Origin: Yinghuangia soli | GTDB taxonomy: Bacteria > Actinomycetota > Actinomycetes > Streptomycetales > Streptomycetaceae | NCBI RefSeq assembly: GCF_021502675.1 | Contig: NZ_JAKFHA010000001.1 | Coordinates: forward strand, 458,855-522,854 | Direction: 5' to 3' | Length of the DNA stretch: 64,000 nt | Part shown: positions 24,844 through 32,484 of the stretch, one piece after another | Numbering within the stretch: position 1 is the first letter of the stretch | Layout: each line of letters opens with the position of its first letter | Made by a program: the position numbers and the translations under genes | Notes under the pieces: model-generated | Told to the model about the DNA's origin: nothing | Seen by the model: only the letters and a program-made list of their open reading frames with translations | Database searches by the model: none

Positions 24844-25284
24844 CTACTCCCCGGCGGCGTCGCCGATGACCGCCTCGACCGCGATCCAGTCCGGCGGCAT
24901 CTGCGGCGGGGTCTTCCAGAAGATGTCGAGCTTGCTGATCAGGCCCTCGTCGTTCAGTTCGAGGTAGTTCGCGAACCGCATCGCGAGCGGCTCCTCGCCC
25001 GGCGCGTACGTGATGATCTCGACGGCCTCGTTGAAGGCGAAGCGGCCGTCCTCGCTGAGGAAAGTGAAGCGGGACTGCAGTTCGTGCTCGACCATGCGCG
25101 AGATGACGCCGGAGACGAAGGCGATGTAGTTCTCCTTGCCCCGGCAGGTGTCCGCCTCGTTGTCGCGCATGCCGATGCGCACGAAGTCGTCGGCCAGCGT
25201 GGACGCCACCAGGTCCCAGTCGTGGCTGTCGACGCCCTTCCAGAAGTCGGCGACGGTCTGTGCCCGCTTCTCGCGGTCGGTCAT
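24844..25284 (-). CDS. SnoaL-like (NTF2 superfamily) protein
   Basis: A 146-residue SnoaL/NTF2-fold protein: DFWKGVDSHDWDLVASTLADDFVRIG at the start, a central VEHELQSRFTFLSEDGRFAFNEAVE beta-sheet block, and a polar/acidic pocket. Members are polyketide cyclases, epoxide hydrolases, isomerases or binding proteins, and the activity cannot be told from sequence. GGGAG lies 6 nt before the ATG at 25284. Two palindromes directly upstream (25323-25337 and 25353-25377) imply tight control. Confidence 0.82.
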   Translation of the reverse strand: MTDREKRAQTVADFWKGVDSHDWDLVASTLADDFVRIGMRDNEADTCRGKENYIAFVSGVISRMVEHELQSRFTFLSEDGRFAFNEAVEIITYAPGEEPLAMRFANYLELNDEGLISKLDIFWKTPPQMPPDWIAVEAVIGDAAGE

Positions 25285-25322
25285 CTTCCGCTCCCTCCCC
25301 TGCCACCTGCCCGGCTGACGAC

Positions 25323-25337
25323 CTGACGGACCGTCAG
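25323..25337. promoter_or_regulatory. Perfect 15-bp palindrome CTGACGG-A-CCGTCAG
   Basis: It lies 39 bp upstream of the SnoaL start, in the divergent promoter shared with the DUF5994 gene. The form is typical of TetR-family operators. Confidence 0.55.
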
Positions 25338-25352
25338 TGGCGCCACGCAACC

Positions 25353-25377
25353 ATAGTTGCGCCACTTGCGCAACTAT
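25353..25377. promoter_or_regulatory. Perfect inverted repeat with 10-bp arms
   Basis: ATAGTTGCGC and GCGCAACTAT flank CACTT. A third half-site (CGCAAC at 25346-25351) precedes it, giving overlapping dyads. The repeat is AT-richer than its surroundings and suits a MarR or HxlR dimer. Confidence 0.6.
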
Positions 25378-25501
25378 CTCCTGCGTCCGCGGAATCGGCG
25401 CAGTAGTGTGGAGAACGGCCGCGGGCCGTCGCCCGTCGGCGTACCGCCGACGGCGCCCGCGGCCGCGAGCGGCCCGCTCCGGGCCGGGCTGGACGGCACG
25501 C

Positions 25502-25969
25502 ATGCCGACTCCCGAAAACGCGAACTCCCCCTGGGGGATCTGGGGTCCCCCGTGGTCGCCGCTGCTCCCCCGGCTGGCTCTGCTCCTGGACCGCGAGGGC
25601 ATGTTCGACGGAGCGTGGTGGCCGCGCAGCGACGATGCGCAGACCGAGCTGACCGACCTGGTGACCGCGGTCGGCGCGCACATCGGACCCGTCCTGCGGA
25701 TCGGCATCCACCACGCCGATTGGCGCTCGGTGCCGCAGGCCGTGCTCACCGAGGCCGCACCGGCGAAGGTGAGCCCGCTGTCGACCACCGCGCACACGGT
25801 GCACCTGGCGCACGGTCTGGAGGACCACGTGCTGCTGCTGGTCGTGCCGCCGGACACCGACGAGGCGACCGCGGCCGCGGCCATGGCCCGGGCGGCGTCG
25901 GCCGGCAACCGCGCCACGGCCGCCGACCTTCTCGCCGGACGCGAGAACGGGGCGCGGCCCGCGGACTGA
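25502..25969 (+). CDS. DUF5994 family protein
   Basis: A 155-residue actinobacterial protein with the DUF5994 pattern: RLALLLDREGMFDGAWWPRS, LTDLVTAVGAHIGPVLRIGI, HHADW, HVLLLVVPPDTDEATA and AAMARAASAGNRATA. The family has no known function; members often occur in several copies per streptomycete genome near regulators and stress genes. The ATG at 25502 gives the usual N-terminal length. It is divergent from the SnoaL gene. Confidence 0.85.
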   Translation: MPTPENANSPWGIWGPPWSPLLPRLALLLDREGMFDGAWWPRSDDAQTELTDLVTAVGAHIGPVLRIGIHHADWRSVPQAVLTEAAPAKVSPLSTTAHTVHLAHGLEDHVLLLVVPPDTDEATAAAAMARAASAGNRATAADLLAGRENGARPAD

Positions 25970-25991
25970 CGGACTCCCGGCGGTCGGAACT

Positions 25992-26030
25992 AGTCGGGCC
26001 GAGTCGGGCCGGGTCGGGTCGGGCCGAGTC
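25992..26030. repeat. Short GTCGGGCC tandem repeats
   Basis: Four to five degenerate copies of a 7-10 bp AGTCGGGCC unit lie between the DUF5994 gene and the 3' end of the YibE/F gene. They may act as a weak transcription barrier; no other role is visible. Confidence 0.6.
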
Positions 26031-26068
26031 AGCCGATGCAGGCCGAGTCGGACCTCGGACCTCAGCCC

Positions 26069-27610
26069 TCAGACCGAGGCGGAGTGCTTGTGCTTGCGCC
26101 GCGCGCCGCGGCCGCGCGGGGCGGCGTGGCCGTGGTGCCCGGACGCCTGCGGCACGCGCTCGCGCGCCGCGACGACCGCGGCCAGGGCCGTCGTCAGCGG
26201 CACGGACGCGACCAGGCCGATGCTGCCGACCAGGGTGCGGATCACTTCCTCGGCCACGATCTCGCTGGTGAGCAGGCCGTTCACGGCGAGGTCGGAGCCG
26301 GAGAAGAGGAGCAGCAGCGGCAGCGAGGCGCCCGCGTACGCCAGGACCAGGGTGTTGACGGTCGAGGCGATGTGGTCGCGGCCGATGCGCACGCCCGCGC
26401 GGTACAGGTCGCGGGCCCGCAAGGCCGGGTTGGCGTGCTTGAGTTCCCATACCGCGGACGTCTGCGTGACGGTCACGTCGTCCAGGACGCCGAGCGAGCC
26501 GATCACCACACCGGCGAGCAGCAGGCCGCGTACGTCCACTTCGGCGTGCAGTGCGCGCACCATCGTGGCTTCCTCGGACGCCATGCCGCTCAGCCGGGTC
26601 AGCCCGATGAACACCTCGCCGAGCACCCCGATCAGCGCGAGGCTCACCAGGGTCCCGAGCACCGCGATCGAGGTGCGCGCGCTGAAGCCGTGGCACAGGT
26701 AGAGGGTGACGAGCATGATCGCGGACGCCCCGACGACGGCCACCGGAAGCGGCGAGCTGCCCTGCAATATCGCGGGCAGCACGAACCACACCAGGACCGC
26801 GAAGCTGCCCGCCAGGCCGACCAGCGCCATCAGGCCGCGCCACCGCCCGACCGCGACGACGGCGAGGGCGAAGATCCCGGCCAGCCACAGCATCGGCTTG
26901 TCGCGCTGGTAGTCGACGATGGTCCACTGCGCTTCGGGCGGCGCGTTCTCGGCGTAGTCGAGGACGACCTTGTCGCCGACCTTGAGGCCGGCGAGCCCGG
27001 CGCCGGGCGAGATCAGCTGGCGGACGGTCGTGCCGCGGCCGGGGCCTTTGGCGACGTCGACGGCGACCGAGGTGCAGTTGCGCGGTGCGGCCGGGGCCGG
27101 GGCGGCGTTCTGGGGCGGAGTCCCCGGGGCACCCGCGGCTCCCGACGCGGCGTCAGGAGGCGTACCGGGGGCGGCCGCCGGGTCGGCCCCGGGGGTGGTC
27201 TCCGGCGTCGTTCCCGGGTTCGTTCCCGGCGCGGCTCCCGGGACGCCGGTGCCGTCCGCGCCCGAGACCCCAGGGTCGCAGGACACCGCGGCGGTCGCGG
27301 TGACCTCACCGTACGCGGTCTCGACGCCTTGCGTGGCCTTCCCGTTGCGGTGCCGGTCGGTGTCGTGGGAGGGCCACATGAGGTACATGGCGACGGCCAC
27401 CGCGAGGGCGAACGGGATGAGCACCATGGCCAGCATGCGGCGTACCCGTGAAGACGCGGGCGCGGCGGGACCGTGGCCATGACCATGCCCGGCGTGGCCG
27501 TGCCCCTGACCGGCGTGGCCGTGGGTGCCGTCGGCGCCCCGGCTTTGCGTCGGTATGCCCCCGGAGCCGCCTCGCGGGCGCCTCGGGTCGGCGGCGCGGT
27601 CGTCGGTCAT
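26069..27610 (-). CDS. YibE/F-family multispan membrane protein
   Basis: A 513-residue membrane protein. A His/Gly-rich N-terminal tail (HGHAGQGHGHAGHGHGHG) precedes a first span (LAMVLIPFALAVAVAMYL), then an extracytoplasmic domain with a Pro/Ala/Gly-rich insert and a VGDKVVLDY fold, and seven or more further spans (LWLAGIFALAVVAVG to VASVPLTTALAAVVAARE). The TQTSAVWELKHANP loop is a YibE/F hallmark. The C-terminus is again His/Arg/Lys-rich. The His-rich ends suggest metal contact. Transport function is not established for the family. ATG at 27610 has GGAGG 5 nt upstream. Confidence 0.87.
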   Translation of the reverse strand: MTDDRAADPRRPRGGSGGIPTQSRGADGTHGHAGQGHGHAGHGHGHGPAAPASSRVRRMLAMVLIPFALAVAVAMYLMWPSHDTDRHRNGKATQGVETAYGEVTATAAVSCDPGVSGADGTGVPGAAPGTNPGTTPETTPGADPAAAPGTPPDAASGAAGAPGTPPQNAAPAPAAPRNCTSVAVDVAKGPGRGTTVRQLISPGAGLAGLKVGDKVVLDYAENAPPEAQWTIVDYQRDKPMLWLAGIFALAVVAVGRWRGLMALVGLAGSFAVLVWFVLPAILQGSSPLPVAVVGASAIMLVTLYLCHGFSARTSIAVLGTLVSLALIGVLGEVFIGLTRLSGMASEEATMVRALHAEVDVRGLLLAGVVIGSLGVLDDVTVTQTSAVWELKHANPALRARDLYRAGVRIGRDHIASTVNTLVLAYAGASLPLLLLFSGSDLAVNGLLTSEIVAEEVIRTLVGSIGLVASVPLTTALAAVVAARERVPQASGHHGHAAPRGRGARRKHKHSASV

Positions 27611-27795
27611 GGCGGCCTCCGGAGTGGGGGGCCGACACTTTCTCGTACCGGGTGCGCGGCGGGCAAGTCATCTCGATCATCGCAATCCACCGCGCGGCGC
27701 GGGCGTTCCGTTCCGGGTCGGGCTCCCGCAGGGGCTCTGGTCCTGCTAGGAAGGTCGCAGACACCCGGTCGGCATAAGGACAGAAGAGCAACTGC

Positions 27796-28485
27796 ATGCT
27801 GCAGAACACGTCAACGAAGACGTTGCGCCGCGTCGCGGCCGTCACCATCGCCGTGGGCGCCCTGGCCGTGGCCGCGCCGTTCACGGTACGTGCGGTGCCC
27901 GGCCTGCAGGACGACCCGCAGCCGGTCCTCGCCGACACCGGCGCGACCGGCAAGGACCCGGCGATCCTCACCGCGGGTGTCGCGATGCTGCTGGGCGGCG
28001 CGGCGGTCGTCGGCGTGGTCCGGGTACGCGCGGCGCGGGCCGCGGCCGCGGAGGACGACCTCGACGAGGACTGGGACGACGACTGGGACGACGAACTGGA
28101 CGACGAGGAGGACGAGGCGGCCGCAGAGGCTGCACCGGCCTTGCCTTCATCGCCATCGGCGCAGTCGTCACCGGCATCTGCCGCCGCCGGGTCGGAACCG
28201 GCTGACGCTCCGGCGCCGGACGCCGGGAAGACCGCGGGCAGCCGGGCGGAAGAAGCCGAACCCGACGCCCCGGAAGCGGAAGCGAAGCGGGCAGCCGAAC
28301 CAGAGCCCGACACCGCCCCGGCCTCCGACGCTGCTTCCGGAGCCGACTCCGCTGCCGCTCCCGACGCCGGCCCGGATGCCGCGTCGGACTCGGATGCGGA
28401 AGCCGAAGCCGATGTCGACACCGACACCAACCCCGAGACCGACGCACCCGAGTCCCGGAAGCCGGACGGCCCCGCCTCCGCCTGA
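27796..28485 (+). CDS. Secreted or membrane-tethered acidic repeat protein
   Basis: A 229-residue protein with a signal-like N-terminus (RRVAAVTIAVGALAVAAPFTV), a second hydrophobic stretch (AILTAGVAMLLGGAAVVGVV, residues about 56-75), a basic RVRAARAA stop, and a long Asp/Glu/Ala/Pro tail with repeats such as DDDWDDELDDEEDE. If the second stretch is a membrane span, the acidic tail is cytosolic. Composition is strongly biased and no family is recognised. It is divergent from the YibE/F gene. Confidence 0.6.
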   Translation: MLQNTSTKTLRRVAAVTIAVGALAVAAPFTVRAVPGLQDDPQPVLADTGATGKDPAILTAGVAMLLGGAAVVGVVRVRAARAAAAEDDLDEDWDDDWDDELDDEEDEAAAEAAPALPSSPSAQSSPASAAAGSEPADAPAPDAGKTAGSRAEEAEPDAPEAEAKRAAEPEPDTAPASDAASGADSAAAPDAGPDAASDSDAEAEADVDTDTNPETDAPESRKPDGPASA

Positions 28486-28536
28486 CCGCCGGGGGCAGCG
28501 CGCGGCCCCCGGCTCGTCCGCTATTCGGCGCGTCCC

Positions 28537-29016
28537 CTATTCGGTGCGTGCTCCGGCCGCCAGGTCGGGGCGCGGCCAGGGGTTGCCCTGCAGGTCCTCG
28601 ATGGAGCGGTTGAACCGGGCCAGGACGTCGAGGAGTTCGCGGCGCTCCGCGTCGCTCCAGTTCGCGACCACGCGTTCGACGCCGCGGCAGTAGCGCTCGC
28701 GGTCCGCGGCCAGCCGCCGGCGGCCTTCATCGGTGGCGCGGAGCTTGCGGGCGAGTCCGCCGTCCGGGTCGACGATGCGTTCCGCGAGTCCGCCGCGCAG
28801 CAGGGCGGCGACCTGGCGGTTGACGGTCGAGGTGTCCAGGCTGAAGGCGTCGGCGAGTTGGCCGATGGACATCGGGCCTTCGTCCTCGAGCCGGCTGATG
28901 AGCAGGTACGCCGAGCGTTCCAGCGGGTGCCCCTCGGCATTGCGGTTGACCATCACCTGATGCCGGGCCAGGAGCATGCACTCGCGCTCGATCTGGGCCA
29001 GCACGTGGTCCAGCAC
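28537..29016 (-). CDS. MarR-family regulator of the adjacent MFS exporter
   Basis: A 159-residue MarR protein: YLLISRLEDEGPMSIGQLADAFS and LDTSTVNRQVAALLRGGLAERI form the winged helix, with wing DPDGGLARKLRATDEG. GTG at 29016 follows GAGGGAGG by 5 nt. It is divergent from the MFS gene and the 33-bp palindrome at 29105-29137 lies between them, so it probably represses the exporter and itself until a toxic ligand binds. Confidence 0.92.
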   Translation of the reverse strand: MLDHVLAQIERECMLLARHQVMVNRNAEGHPLERSAYLLISRLEDEGPMSIGQLADAFSLDTSTVNRQVAALLRGGLAERIVDPDGGLARKLRATDEGRRRLAADRERYCRGVERVVANWSDAERRELLDVLARFNRSIEDLQGNPWPRPDLAAGARTE

Positions 29017-29104
29017 GTCGTCCTCCCTCGGATCGCCTATTGCCGCAACGTGTACCGGATCTGCGGCGTTCCGGTCATTTTCCCGTCTCTTGGCCCCACC
29101 TGAA

Positions 29105-29137
29105 TATGCACGATACACACTATGTGTATCGTGCATA
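29105..29137. promoter_or_regulatory. Perfect 33-bp hyphenated palindrome (MarR operator)
   Basis: Two exact 15-bp arms (TATGCACGATACACA and its complement) flank CTA. It is centred 105 bp from the MarR start and 63 bp from the MFS start. Such length without mismatch is unusual and marks a high-affinity operator. Confidence 0.85.
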
Positions 29138-29183
29138 CCGAACGACCTCCCGCCGCCTCGGCCGGGACAGCCTCGGAGGGCAG

Positions 29184-30698
29184 ATGACCGCCGCACCTTC
29201 CGCCGGCGACGCGACCGCGCCGCCGGCCCACGACGCAGCCGCCGGACGTGCCGGCCCCGGCGTGATCGTCACCGTTCTCGCCTTCTGCGGCATCGTCGTC
29301 TCGCTGATGCAGACGCTCGTCGTCCCGCTGCTCACCGACCTGCCGCAACTGCTCGACACCTCGGCGTCCAACGCCTCGTGGGTGATCACCGCGACGCTGC
29401 TCTCCGGTGCGGTGTTCACGCCGGTGATGGGCCGGCTGGGCGACATGTACGGCAAGCGGCGCATCCTCGCGCTCTGCCTGGGGCTGCTGACCGTCGGCTC
29501 GTCGATCTGCGCGCTCAGCGACACCATCGGCCCGATGATCGTCGGACGCCTGCTCCAGGGCGCGTCGTTCGGTGTCATCGCGCTCGGCATGAGCCTGATG
29601 CGCGACGAGCTCCCGCCCGCGAAGCTGGGCCCGAGCGTCGCCCTGATGAGCGCCACGCTCGGCATCGGCGGCGCGGTCGGCCTGCCGATCGCCGCCGTGG
29701 TCGCGCAGAACGCCGACTGGCACATGCTGTTCTGGGGCGCGGCGGTCCTGGGGGCCGTCGACATCGTCCTGGTCCTGCTCCTCGTCCCGGAGTCGCCGGT
29801 ACGCACGCCCGCCCGCTTCGACTTCGTCGGGATGCTCGGCCTCTCGGCCGGGCTGGTCGCGCTGCTCCTTGCCCTGTCCAAGGGCTCCGACTGGGGTTGG
29901 GGCAGCGCGACGACGCTCGGCCTGATCCTTGCCGCGCTGCTCGTCCTGCCGCTCTGGGGCTGGATCGAACTGCGCACCCCCGCACCGCTGGTGGACCTGC
30001 GCATCAGTGCCCGTCCGCAGGTTCTCTTCACCAACCTCGCGTCCATCGTCATCGGATTCTCGATGTACGCGCAGTCGCTGGTCTTCCCGCAGATCCTGAT
30101 GCTGCCGGAGTCGACCGGTTTCGGGCTCGGCAAGTCGATGGTGGTCACCGGTCTGGTGATGGCCCCGGCGGGCTTGGTGATGATGTTCGTGTCGCCGCTC
30201 TCCGCGAAGCTGTCCGCCGCCAAGGGCCCGAAGGTCTCGCTGTTCATCGGCAGCGCCATCACGGCACTCGGCTACCTGCTCGCGATCCTCATGCTGGACG
30301 CGGTCTGGAAGATCATCCTGGTCACCTGCGTCGCCACGGTCGGCTGCGCGTTCGCCTACTCGGCGATGCCGGCCCTGATCATGCAGGCCGTCCCTCCGCA
30401 GCAGACCGGCGCCGCGACAGGGCTCAACACCCTGATGCGCTCGATCGGCACCTCGACCTCTGCGGCCGTCGTCAGCATGATCCTGGCGTCCATGACCATG
30501 GACCTGGGCCCGCGCACGATCCCGTCCCTGGACGGGTTCAAGGCGGGCCTGTGGACCGGCTTCGCCGCCGCGGTCCTGGGCGCGCTCGCCACCCTCCTCA
30601 TCCCCGGCCGCGGCTCCGCCGCTTCCGGCGAATCCCCGGTGGCGGCTCCGGTCCCGGCCAAGGACCACCCCGCCCCGGCCGCGACCCCGGCCGCCTGA
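29184..30698 (+). CDS. MFS transporter, DHA2-type multidrug exporter
   Basis: A 504-residue proton-driven exporter with about 14 predicted spans. GRLGDMYGKRRIL is the MFS motif A, GRLLQGASFGVIALGMSL and LGIGGAVGLPIAAVVAQ (antiporter motif C type) follow. The C-terminal 35 residues are Pro/Ala-rich. ATG at 29184 has GGAGGG just upstream. Regulated by the divergent MarR through 29105-29137. Substrate unknown, most likely a drug or toxic metabolite. Confidence 0.92.
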   Translation: MTAAPSAGDATAPPAHDAAAGRAGPGVIVTVLAFCGIVVSLMQTLVVPLLTDLPQLLDTSASNASWVITATLLSGAVFTPVMGRLGDMYGKRRILALCLGLLTVGSSICALSDTIGPMIVGRLLQGASFGVIALGMSLMRDELPPAKLGPSVALMSATLGIGGAVGLPIAAVVAQNADWHMLFWGAAVLGAVDIVLVLLLVPESPVRTPARFDFVGMLGLSAGLVALLLALSKGSDWGWGSATTLGLILAALLVLPLWGWIELRTPAPLVDLRISARPQVLFTNLASIVIGFSMYAQSLVFPQILMLPESTGFGLGKSMVVTGLVMAPAGLVMMFVSPLSAKLSAAKGPKVSLFIGSAITALGYLLAILMLDAVWKIILVTCVATVGCAFAYSAMPALIMQAVPPQQTGAATGLNTLMRSIGTSTSAAVVSMILASMTMDLGPRTIPSLDGFKAGLWTGFAAAVLGALATLLIPGRGSAASGESPVAAPVPAKDHPAPAATPAA

Positions 30699-30745
30699 TC
30701 CGGGCCCCTGATCCGGGCCCCTGATCCGGGCCCCTGATCCGGGCC
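30694..30745. repeat. Four exact 13-bp tandem repeats at the MFS stop codon
   Basis: The unit CCTGATCCGGGCC occurs four times head to tail, and the MFS TGA stop lies in the first copy. A related CTGATCC-based 12-bp array occurs at 39917-40072. Confidence 0.85.
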
Positions 30746-30789
30746 GGGCCCGGTCTGCGGACTCTGTACGCCTGCTGCTCGCAACGCAC

Positions 30790-30825
30790 GTGTGGCCGCC
30801 GACCCTTGCGGGTCGGCGGCCACAC
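30790..30825. terminator. Perfect 16-bp hairpin terminator
   Basis: GTGTGGCCGCCGACCC and GGGTCGGCGGCCACAC close a TTGC loop between the convergent MFS and sigma-factor genes. It probably terminates in both directions. Confidence 0.85.
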
Positions 30826-30848
30826 GCCGTCTCGCGGTTCGCCGCGGC

Positions 30849-31883
30849 TCAGTTCGGGACCATCAGGCGCTCTCTGAGGGAGGCGAGGGTGCGGGCCAGG
30901 AGGCGGGAGACGTGCATCTGGGAGATGCCGACGCGTTCGCCGATCTGGGCCTGGGTGAGGTTTCCGTAGAAGCGCATCACGAGGATGGCCCTTTCGCGGC
31001 CCGGGAGTTCGGCGAGGAGGGGACGCAGGGCCTCGCGGTATTCGACGAGGTCGAGCTCGTGGTCCTCGGCACCCAGGCGGTCGCCGACGGTCTCCTGGCC
31101 TTCGGCGTCGCCGTACGCGGTCTCGTCGAGGGACGTGGCCGTGTACACCGTGCAGGCGTCCAGGCCCTCGACGACTTCTTCCTCGGTGATGCCGATGCGT
31201 TCGGCGAGTTCGCGCGGGGTCGGGGTGCGGCCCAGCGTGGCGGTGAGCTCGTCCGTGGCCCGGAGGAGCTCGGTGCGCAGTTCGCGGAGTCGGCGGGGCA
31301 CCCGGACGGACCAGGAGGTGTCCCGGAAGAAACGTTTGATCTCGCCGATGATCGTGGGCATCGCGTAGGCCATGAAGCTGCTGCCCCGGTCGGCCTCGTA
31401 GCGGTCGATGGCCTTGATCAGGCCGATGGTGCCGACCTGGACGATGTCCTCGACCGGCTCGCCGCGGCGCCGGTAGCGGCCGGCGGCGTGCCGGACCATC
31501 GGGAGGTTGAGCTCGACCAGCAGGCCGCGCACGTAGCTGTGCTGCGCGGTGCCCGGTTCCAGGGTGGCGAGCCGGGCCAGCAGCCCGTCGCCGGCCTCGC
31601 GGGCCAGCGGGGTGGGCAGGTGGTTGAGCAGTTGCGGGTACGCGAGCAGCTCGTCGATGTCGAGCGTCGATCCTGTGCGGACCGGCGACAGCTGGTCGGC
31701 CGGTGCGGGCGGGACGACGGTCGCCGCGACGGATGGTGCGGCGGCGGCCGCGGTGGCTGCCGGGTGTGCCGCGGGGTCGGCAGAGTGGTCGGCAGCGGGC
31801 ACGCTCGCGGGCTCGGTCGCCACGGCTGCGGGGCGTTTGCCCCGCCGGGCCACGGCGGCGTCGTACTCGAGGCGCACAGCCAT
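30849..31883 (-). CDS. Group 3 sigma factor, SigB/SigF type
   Basis: A 344-residue alternative sigma factor. After a disordered Ala/Pro N-terminus (residues 1-75) come region 2 (LNLPMVRHAAGRYRRRGEPVEDIVQVGTIGLIKAIDRYE), region 3 (FMAYAMPTIIGEIKRFFRD, PRRLRELRTELLRATDELTATLGRTPTPRELAERIG) and region 4 (LPGRERAILVMRFYGNLTQAQIGERVGISQMHVSRLLARTL). Streptomycetes have several such factors (SigB, F, G, H, I) for osmotic stress and development. ATG at 31883 follows GGAGA by 5 nt. No anti-sigma gene is adjacent, so control must be in trans. Confidence 0.92.
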   Translation of the reverse strand: MAVRLEYDAAVARRGKRPAAVATEPASVPAADHSADPAAHPAATAAAAAPSVAATVVPPAPADQLSPVRTGSTLDIDELLAYPQLLNHLPTPLAREAGDGLLARLATLEPGTAQHSYVRGLLVELNLPMVRHAAGRYRRRGEPVEDIVQVGTIGLIKAIDRYEADRGSSFMAYAMPTIIGEIKRFFRDTSWSVRVPRRLRELRTELLRATDELTATLGRTPTPRELAERIGITEEEVVEGLDACTVYTATSLDETAYGDAEGQETVGDRLGAEDHELDLVEYREALRPLLAELPGRERAILVMRFYGNLTQAQIGERVGISQMHVSRLLARTLASLRERLMVPN

Positions 31884-32352
31884 ACAGGTCTCCAAAACCG
31901 GACGGACAGACACCGAAACCCCGAGTGGACACTGAGTCTGTGACGCCGGACACGTAAGGGCAAGAGGCCCGACGGGTTACGGAAGTGTCCAAAACACCAC
32001 AAAACCCCCTTCTACGGGCGTTAACGCGCGCAAGGAGCGTCCGAAAAACTGATGAGACGCCGTTCATTCGGCCTAATGTCCGCTTATCGGAACCGCCGAA
32101 TGGGAGTGCCGGGCCGAGAGGCAGGGGGCGTCCGAAATCAAACGCTTCGCGTGCGGCGATGAACGTCACATATCGGGCAACGTGTTGGTTTGCCGCGACG
32201 GGCGGCACGATGCCGGGCCGCGCGGCTTGGCGCGGGGCCGCGCGGGTTTCGCTCGATGCGGCGCGGGCGCGGGGCGAACGCGGGCGCGGGGCGAACGCGA
32301 CGTGGGCTCAGCTTGAGCTCGGGGCACGACGCGGGATCGGCGTCGCCGAGTA
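31884..32352. other. Intergenic region between the sigma-factor and pyc 3' regions
   Basis: The first half must hold the sigma-factor promoter; AT-richer DNA near 31985-32085 would suit it. The rest reads only as Arg-rich shadow frames without ribosome binding sites. No gene is supported. Confidence 0.5.
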
Positions 32353-32393
32353 CGCCGAAGGGCGGTGCGCTGTGTGCGCACCGCCCTTCGGCG
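32353..32393. terminator. Strong terminator of pyc
   Basis: An 18-bp perfect stem around GCCGAAGGGCGGTGCGC with a TGTGT loop lies about 90 bp beyond the pyc stop codon. Confidence 0.85.
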
Positions 32394-32484
32394 GTAGTTC
32401 CGCCGCTGTGCGGCTGTGCGTCGACCTGGGCGAACCCGGGTGCGGACTGCGTCGGCCAAGGGTCGGCCGACGGTCAGCGGAAGG

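Noticed and set aside
32166-32459. Arg-rich 97-codon minus-strand frame
   Set aside because: Contains the pyc terminator hairpin and shows no start signal or coding composition.
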